This document shows positions 56,704 to 64,000 of a stretch of DNA of 64,000 nucleotides, one piece after another. A program made the translations under genes and the position numbers. Under the pieces are notes generated by a model. The model searched no databases. It saw only the letters and a list, made by a program, of their open reading frames with translations, and had not been told where the DNA came from. Origin of the DNA: Corylus avellana (lineage: Eukaryota; Streptophyta; Magnoliopsida; Fagales; Betulaceae); NCBI RefSeq assembly GCF_901000735.1, contig NC_081541.1:40196446-40260445 (forward strand), in the 5' to 3' direction. Position 1 is the stretch's first letter; every line of letters begins with the position of its first letter.

Positions 56704-57354
56704 TTAGATAAAGGTTGTCTTCAACTAACAGATGCGCATTGCTAACATCATGGCTGCGAGAACCGAGTAATGATATAAGGACATGAGTCCTTCTAGAGTT
56801 CTAATGTTGCTTTTAAAATCATCAGTAGATCAAAATTTAATAATGATCATCTTAAATTTAATGGTAATTTTAAAAATTACGTCACATTTGAAATAACTCT
56901 TAAAAAAACTCAACTAGTCCTCCTCCTTATATCATCCCGTGCTACCCAACTAGCCCAGTGGAGAAACCAATAGGTTAAAGGAAGCACAACATAGGCATAA
57001 TGAAGGAATGTTAGAAGCTGATCTACATCATGTAAATAACCTTGCTACCAGGAGTAATGATATAAGGAATACTTGAGTCTTCCTAAAGTAATCTCTAATG
57101 TGATGTGTCATTTAAAATCACTATTAAATTTGAAATAATCCAAGCCAATCAAGAGAGACTTTCGGAGATAACGTGCGGGTCAATGATGCCTAATGTTCAT
57201 TTATATGTTTTCTGAATAGTTTATCTTTTCTGGGTATTATCTTCTGACGAAATAGAGCTTTTCTTATACATGTCTTCATTTCTATGGAAATTCTTAATAT
57301 CATGTTGGTTTCGGTGAAGTTGGTTGGGATGGTGATTGATAAAGCCAAGAAGTT
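56704..57354. other. Shared spacer with deletion point at about 57187
   Basis: No gene. GGTCAATGAT joins directly to GCCTAATG here. Copy A has about 607 bases between the corresponding points, including the gag fragment. ATGAT occurs at both edges in copy A. Confidence 0.6.
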
Positions 57355-57537
57355 TTGTTGATTTTCTATGATTTATCATACAACAGAGATGGAATGTATG
57401 TTGGTGTTAATGGACACTTGAAGAGCTTTAAAGGAGTCAAGCAGTCAGCTGTGGTTCTCTTGCACTCTTTTAAAGCATTGGGAAATATTTTAATCATAGA
57501 TGATCTTCAAAAGAGGAATTGCTTGATCATAGAGTAA
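57355..57537 (+). other. Unknown 60-codon frame (copy B)
   Basis: It contains GMYVGVNGHLKSFKGVKQS and ILIIDDLQKRN. The frame is intact here but broken by one base in copy A. It is probably one exon of an old gene fragment. Family not recognised. Confidence 0.3.
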
Positions 57538-57881
57538 ATCCATTTTTTATTAATAGAGTAAATCAGCTTGATCTCTTCCACAACCATATGGACTGTGAAA
57601 TCCTAGATTCTATGGATTGGGTAGGAAAGTATTAGTCTATTTTGTTCTCTACCCTGTTCAAACATGCTTATTAGATGATGAACTCATCTCATTTGTATTT
57701 TGATTTGATGCAGAAACGTTGTACACAACATGGTTGTCTTTAAGAGCTGGTTCAGCTGAGAGGCATATTGAGGACCAGACAATCCATTTATTTTTGAAGG
57801 GAAATAAGTGTTGTAGTGTGAAATTCTGTTATAAGAATCAGCTTTTCTTTGCTGCCGGAGTTTCTTCGAGGGAATCCACGA

Positions 57882-57890
57882 AATGAGAAA
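57882..57890. other. Empty site of the Pack-MULE
   Basis: A single AATGAGAAA between the sequences that flank the element at 37724 and 43770 in copy A. It proves both the length of the insertion and its target duplication. Confidence 0.95.
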
Positions 57891-58078
57891 TTATATAACT
57901 TGAGACATAAATAACTTGGCATTTTGCTATTGGTGTTTCCATTTGATTTAGTCAACATTGGAATTGACAAAAATGTACAGGTGCATGGCATTTAAATGAA
58001 TCTGAATGAGTCAAGATTTGATCGTTTATCTGTCAATAATTTACTGTGCATTGGTCTCTAGTTGTTGAGTTAGGGCAT

Positions 58079-58312
58079 ATTTGAAATTGCGTTTGAAGGG
58101 TTTAAAAGTGATTTTAACACTCAAAAAGTCAATTTGAAAAAAAAAAAAAAAAAAAGTACGCGTTTGGTAAAAAAATTAGAAACGCTTTTAAGAGTCCAAA
58201 AAGCTTAAAAATTGTCAAAAAGTACTTTTGACAAAAGTTTAAAAATGAAGTTTTTGCTTAAAAACTCTTTTTGACTTAAAAACTCTATTTGTCAAACGCA
58301 ATCCCAAACAAG
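58079..58312. mobile_element. MITE, GATTGCG-terminal family (copy B, second)
   Basis: Counterpart of 43965-44175. The left end has TTGAAATTGCG instead of TTGGGATTGCG. Confidence 0.6.
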
Positions 58313-58683
58313 CTCTAAAAGATATGTGATTGAGTGTAAATATGAAAGCAAATATTACACCAAATTACCAAAATGAGCCAACTATTCACTAATTGGTTAC
58401 CCCAAAATCAGGGCACCATTTTTAGCTATTTGCTTCTCTATTGTAGGCAATATCACAACACAAACTAGCATTATCTATCCCATCTCCCATCAATTCCCCA
58501 CGGTGAGCCCTTGTTAAATATGATTTAGAATCCCAATTAGTTGCCCAGTATGTTTTCAAAACACAACCCACTAATATGATAACTACTCACACGTTAGAAT
58601 ACCATTAACTTCCCATGAACATGATACTTGCCAACTTCTGTTAACTAACCACATCCCTAAGCTAAACAATAGTGTTGGATAAA

Positions 58684-58868
58684 CTGATTGAAATTGCGTT
58701 TGGGAGCTTAAAAAATACTTTTAATATATATAAAAAAAATTTGTGTCAAACAAAAAGTCAAAAACAAACTTTTCTAAAGAAAAAAAAAAAAAAAAACTTA
58801 ATAACAACGCTTTTTCTAAAACACTATTTTTTACTTAAAAATTTATTTTATAACCCAATCACAAACAA
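58684..58868. mobile_element. MITE, GATTGCG-terminal family (copy B, third)
   Basis: Counterpart of 44555-44733. Confidence 0.55.
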
Positions 58869-58949
58869 ACATGGTCTAAGAAGACCAAAGGTCACAACTA
58901 GTGCAATGGGGGAGAGAGAGAAGTTATAGTTTGAATGTCTTTTCATTTC

Positions 58950-59191
58950 TTGTAGGCCTGGGCCATCTTAATGGGTCAATTATTTGTGTTATGGGTTTTG
59001 GGTCTGCCTTATATATTTAAGCCCAATATGATCTTTCAATAGAATCATTGAATTTGGTTGCAAAGAACCGAATCCGGGCTGCCCCGAAGTGGTCCGAATA
59101 AACCCGCTTTCAACGACCCGCAACTCCCGCACATTTCTTCCTTCCCGACCTTCCTCTCCTTCGGCCATGGTCTCTGCAACCTGCAAAAACA
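58950..59191 (+). promoter_or_regulatory. Promoter and leader of the intact nucleotidyltransferase gene
   Basis: CCTTATATATTTAAGCCCAA at about 59006 is the likely TATA region. The leader is about 150 bases and becomes GC-rich. An upstream ATG at 59167 is in another frame, so it could reduce initiation at 59192. Copy A lacks 14 bases just after the TATATA. Confidence 0.5.
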
Positions 59192-62100
59192 ATGTCCCAA
59201 TCAAAACAAAACCCAGGTTTCCCTCCTAAACACTCGCTCACCGACTCGTCCACGACTCACACCCAACTCATCGACTCGCTCACTTCCCACATCTCTCTCT
59301 ACCACTCCCACTCCCACTCCAACACTCATGCCCCAAGCCCTATTCCTAACCCCACCAGGTCCGCCATTCTCAAATGGTTCTCATCTCTCACCGTCCACCA
59401 GCGCCAAGCTCACCTCACGGCCGTCGATTCAAAGTTCGTCCAAATCCTCATCCAAATGCTCCGCAAGCTGCGCACCCACGGCCACGGCTCCTTCATCGCC
59501 CTCCCCGACCTCCCCTCACGTGATCTCCCCGCCCTCTGCTTCAGGAAGTCACGTGGCCTCCTCTCTCGCGTCGCCGAGTCGGACGAGTCGAACCGGCTGA
59601 TCTTCGACTCGACTAGGCTCTTCTCCTCCGCCGAAGGCGAAGACGTCACCGCGTGTTCGTGCTCGATCGAGAGCGTCGATGCGGTGACGGTGAGCGAGGA
59701 GTTGGTTGAGGATTTGGAGAGGTTTGTGGGGGCTATGGATGGGATATCGAATGGGGGCTTCTTGAGAGGCGACGAGAGCGAGTTGGGTTCGGATTGGGTG
59801 GAATTGGAGTGGTTGAAGGCGAAAGGGTATTACAGCTTAGAGGCGTTTGTGGTGAATCGGTTGGAAGTGGCGCTGAGGCTGGCGTGGTTGAATTGTAATG
59901 GTGGGAAGAGAAGAGGGGTGAAGTTGAAAGAGAAGGCGAGCGTGGCGGGCGTGGTGGCCAATGTGTATTGGAGGAAGAAGGGCTGCGTTGATTGGTGGAC
60001 GAATTTGGATGCCACGACCAGGAGGAAAGTTTTGACGGTGGCATTGGGGAAATCGGCAAAAGCGTTGGTATTTTCTCAGGAACTTAGTTTATTTGTTCAG
60101 TGTTTTTTAATATTGTACAATGTGGCATTTTGCGTGTATAGGAATAAGACTGCATTTGTTAACTACCAAATTATAGAGGCATTGGGTGCTTTGGTAATAT
60201 GCATTAGTTGAGGAGAGAACTTAAGTAGACGAAGTATATATTTTGAGATTTTGATGGATGACTAAGAGTGAATCACTTTTGTAGAAAGTTGCAGTTGAAA
60301 GGGTAAGTTAGATAATAGTTTATGTTTGAAATGGGTGGATCAGATTTCTTCCTGTTTTTGCATTAGCACCGGATATGTAAAGAATATTGCAGACTTATGG
60401 GCCTTATCCAGTAACTTGTCTAATTTGGTCATCTGGCAGAATGCTTCATTGCTAGACTAGATCATACCTGACACAATTCTTTGGAATTTTTTTTTGGATA
60501 AGTTATAGGCAAATATCATTAAATGCGTAAAGGCGCCTTTTAAGTACACATGAAGTATACAAGAGGAGGTACCTAACTAGAAGGAGCAAAAGGAAAATGG
60601 AAGTCACTATGACTAATTGTTAAAGGAGAAACATAAGTAGCTGTCCGAAGATACAAAGTTTCCAAAGTTCGCATAGTCCTCAAAATATATGTCATTCATT
60701 TTTCTCCATAAACACCATAAAAGGTAGTAGGCACCATTTTCCACACAACAACACTCCGCATGCTGCTGGTTCTTTAGAATGTAGACAAATTTGTTAATCC
60801 CAACGTATGATTTGTGGAGTAAAGACGATAATTCTTGTAATGAAGTATCTTGCACTTTTTGGGAAATAACACTAACATTCAGTGCGAGAGTTTGTGGAAT
60901 TTACAGATGTTTTCTTTAATCAGATTTTGTTTTCCTTAAACTCTGATTTTTCTATATTGATGGCCATTTGTAATTGTTTTTTTGTTCTCTTGCATTAAAT
61001 GGCGCATGAAACCTTCAATTGAGAGTTCTTTTTGAGTTTGACTTTGTGTTTTGCAATTTTTCATTGGTGTCGCACTGTGCTGAACTTCACTGTTGAAATT
61101 TGTAGTTTCTCTCTTAGAAAGGTCATCTTCCTTAGGTACTGTGAGTTGTCAATCACGTCAACTTGTTGCTGGTTTTAGACATTTTATTGCACTTTAGCCT
61201 GACTTTCGGCTGCTTTAAGTTTTCAGATTCATGAGATTCTGAAGGGAGCAACTAGTGGTTTGGAGGATGAAACAAGGCTGTTTAGTGCAGGGGCAGATCA
61301 TCGTGTGAAATACAATTATACTGTGGCAATGCAAAGGAGTATCCCCAGTATGACTGTAGAAGCTGAATTTGGCTCAACCATTATCCCTGCTACTCTTTCT
61401 GGGAAACCTACTTCCGTAGTGAATGCGTTTAGTAGTTTGCTTGTGCTCAAGGATATCATTATGATCATATTATCATGTCCAAATAGTGGGTATGATACAG
61501 GGAAACTATTTTTTAGTACGTTGGGATCTGTTTGTACCATTTCCGATTGTATACTAAGGAAACTGCGAGGATTTCTTATGGTTGTTTCACTTGATTGCAC
61601 AAAACTGGAACTTCTGGGTGAGGGAATTGAGAAGTCATTACCTAATAAATCCAAAGAAAAGCTCAGTGCTTGCAGCCGTAGGAAAAAGGGGAGGAGCCGA
61701 AATATGAAAAAGGTAATTCCTTTTCTTAGGTCATCTCTAGATGATTTTCCATGTAACAAATCTCTCAAGATATTATGTTACTTACTCTTTTACAAGTTCA
61801 GTAAGTATTTTTATGTACAGACACACGTTGAAAATATTTTGTTATGATTGTTCCGGATAATATTTCAGGATCTTGATTGTGCAATTGCACATAAAGAGAA
61901 GGGAAATTTGGTGGATCTCAAAAAGGTACCTAATGGATCTCAGGAGAAGGAGACTTACAAAGAGACATCAGCTGTTCAAATGGTTACCATTTTTTTTTTT
62001 ATTTAAGTTCTCATTTGGATCATAAATCTTATTAATGGTCTATTGTGTGACATCAAACGTTTGGATAGTTTATAACTGGTAGCCTTTCATCAGGAACATG

Positions 62101-64000
62101 CCCGAGAAATGGCTGTTGGAAAAGCTCAAACTGCTGCAAGGAAGAGTAGGAAAGACAAAAACAAAAATAAAAAATCTAGGTTTAACAATACTGTGGAAGT
62201 GGGAAATTTTGAGAGACCAGTCATGGAAGAGCCCTCTTTCTCTGTTGTCTCTCAAGATGAGGCAGCAAAGTCTGGTCGAGCATCTGATAATCCAACCACT
62301 CAGAATGCCACGGATGATAATACAATTGGTAATAATTTATTTGCATCAGGTTCAAGTCTTCCTAGTACTTCTGTTGATGTGCCTACTAGTGAGGCCAGTG
62401 CCACCCAAAGCATTCAAGGAGATTATGTTAACGGTTCTAGTGAAAGATTCTGTCATATTGGTTCAGAGAATAGCTTACCTAACAATGTAGTTGAAAATCA
62501 AACCTTACCTTCCAGATTAGAAACCTTAAATTGTAATGGAATACCTCCTGCTGTGCCTGCATTGGAGTTTGATAATGTTCTCAGCAATGAAGGTATCAAT
62601 TTTCAGAATTCTGCATATAGAAGTGAATGCGATGTGAGATTAACTTTTCCTGAAAAACCAGTCCGAGCTTTTGATGTAAAAGAGGAAGCTGTTCTGGCTA
62701 GGGAGCAAGAGAGTGTAAATTCATATGATACCGAACCCCCAACTTCTTCAGAGCGCCCTCCAAATGAGTGGCCCAATGTAGCTCCTTTTTATTTTCCCTC
62801 TGTTAACTCGCATCTCCCAGCTGCCACTGACCGATTGCATCTGGATGTTGGTCGGCACTGGCATAATCACTTCCAGCAGTCTTTCATACCCGCAATGCAT
62901 CACGCCAGAAACTCTCCAATTGAAGGTGGGTGTAACCCAGTTCTGTCTCGGCCATTACCAATGAGTTTAGATTGGCCTCCCATGGTTAGAAGTGCTTGTG
63001 GATTGGCTCCCTCGGTAACCTGTAATTATGATTCTGGATGTATCTCAAGGCTGCAATCTACTTTTCCACAAAATTTCGCCGCTCAAAGATTTCAGCTTAA
63101 TGCAATGACCACCGATGATGAGAGAAAGTATTCTGGGGATTTCACTGACTTGCTAACAAATACAAAGGAACTAGCAGATGAGTGTGACAGCCACTGCATA
63201 TCGGAGGAAGATGTTGAGGTTCATGCTGTTTCTGGGATAGATTATAATCAATACTTTGGTGGTGGTGTGATGTACTGGAATCCTTCCGATCATCCAGGGA
63301 CAGGTTTCTCTCGACCGCCTTCCCTTAGTTCGGATGATAGCTCATGGGCTTGGCGTGAAGCTGACATGGTTAGGGCTGTTGATGACATGGTTGCCTACTC
63401 TTCTTCATATAGTACAAACGGTCTGACTTCACCAACGGCGGCTTCATTCAATTCTACTTTTGATCCTTTGGCGCCTGGACACCAGGCCCTTGGGTATGTA
63501 ATGCCGGGAAATGAAGTACCTGGCAAGATGTTGCATTCCTCATCAACATTGGCAGACACAGTGGCGGAAGAGGAAGCTTCTAGTTCTTTGTCTAATATAC
63601 CTAGTGATGTTGAAGGGAAGACAGGAGATTCACTTCCTTACCCGATTTTGCGGCCAATTATTGTTCCAAATATGTCCAGGGACAGATCAAGGTCTGAGTT
63701 TAAGCGTAGTCATGATCACAAAAGCCCGTGTTTTCCTCCTACTAGGCGGGAGCATCCTCGGATAAAGAGACCACCATCACCTGTAGTGCTTTGTGTCCCA
63801 AGGGCTCCACGTCCACCGCCGCCCTCTCCTGTGAGTGACTCCAGAAAACAAAGGGGTTTTCCAACTGTAAGATCTGGTAGTTCCAGCCCAAGGCACTGGG
63901 GTGTGAGAGGTTGGTACCATGATGGAAATAACTTGGATGAAGCTTGCTTACGCGTGGATGGTGCTGAAGTTGTTTGGCCTTCTTGGAGAGCTAATAGTCT
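59192..64000 (+). CDS. Nucleotidyltransferase family protein (MEE44-like), copy B, runs off the window
   Basis: Four exons, all phase 0: 59192-60067 (292 codons), 61227-61712 (162), 61869-61982 (38) and 62094 to beyond 64000 (635 codons without a stop). The product so far is about 1127 residues. Exon 1 ends DWWTNLDATTRRKVLTVALG. Exon 2 has SIPSMTVEAEFGSTIIPATL and LRKLRGFLMVVSLDC. Exon 3 and the start of exon 4 are highly charged (RKSRKDKNKNKKSR). The visible end reads PRAPRPPPPSPVSDSRKQRG and SSSPRHWGVRGWYHDG. This matches my memory of the large plant poly(A)-polymerase/TRF-like family that includes Arabidopsis MEE44 (At4g00060). The catalytic GS and DxD motifs are expected downstream of the window, so activity cannot be judged. 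ATG context AACAATGTC. Confidence 0.85.
60487..60857 (-). mobile_element. LINE-like remnant in intron 1 (copy B)
   Basis: Counterpart of 46380-46705. The minus-strand frame at 60613-60855 reads AYYLLWCLWRKMNDIYFEDY. A T-run at 60487 could be the poly-A tail. Confidence 0.45.

Larger units (their letters stand above)
47505..61649. repeat. Tandem segmental duplication, copy B (14,145 bp)
   Basis: It repeats 27311-47497 in the same order. It lacks the Pack-MULE and the gag-like stretch and has an extra 652-bp retroposon. Sequence continues past 61649 into the rest of the nucleotidyltransferase gene, so copy B holds the original right flank. Confidence 0.9.

Noticed and set aside
1..64000. tRNA genes, rRNA genes and CRISPR arrays
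   Set aside because: None seen. The only tRNA-like string is the primer binding site, which is complementary to tRNA-Asp. Tandem arrays present are microsatellites or transposon repeats without CRISPR-type spacing.

Overview
The window is nuclear DNA from a flowering plant, most likely a eudicot. Genes have short GT-AG introns, the intergenic DNA is AT-rich, several classes of plant transposon are present, and there is a family of self-incompatibility S1-type (SPH) genes. I cannot name the species. One assembly gap of 20 N lies at 18011-18030.

Layout. Four SPH genes, all on the minus strand, each sit in a related unit: SPH1 (496-924), SPH2 (14470-14898), SPH3 (28496-28933) and SPH4 (48695-49120). 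SPH1/SPH2 and SPH3/SPH4 form two closer pairs. From 6.5 to 13.3 kb the units are separated by a non-autonomous LTR retrotransposon with a tRNA-Asp primer site and a second, partial internal region joined to its left LTR. SPH2's unit holds two further insertions: DNA with a solo LTR (19420-20818, target duplication CTCAA) and a CACTA-like element (24198-25002). A LINE remnant flanks SPH2, SPH3 and SPH4. Next to SPH3 it is split by a solo LTR (26130-27472, target duplication CCAGC).

The right half is a direct tandem duplication of about 20 kb. Copy A is 27311-47497 and copy B is about 47505-61649. Each copy carries an SPH gene, a BED zinc-finger exon, a 973-977-bp inverted-repeat element with 9-bp target duplications, a 2136-bp hAT-type element holding a secreted-peptide-like first exon, several small MITEs, and a large nucleotidyltransferase gene resembling Arabidopsis MEE44. 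Copy A of that gene is cut off inside exon 2 at the duplication junction. Copy B is open across four exons and runs off the right edge of the window.

The most striking object is a 6029-bp Pack-MULE (37733-43761) found only in copy A. It has long inverted terminal repeats and a perfect 9-bp target duplication, AATGAGAAA. The matching empty site is intact in copy B at 57882-57890. Inside is a 5'-truncated SKP1 gene whose single intron holds five exons of an FAD-dependent monooxygenase. A second captured exon, possibly from a NO VEIN-type protein, is transcribed inward from the right terminal repeat. Because the duplicated copies act as internal controls for one another, most insertions and deletions here can be polarised directly from the sequence.

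Functional genes are probably limited to the SPH cluster (secreted small proteins), the copy-B nucleotidyltransferase gene, and perhaps the BED exon or the hAT-borne peptide exon. The rest is transposon DNA or decay.
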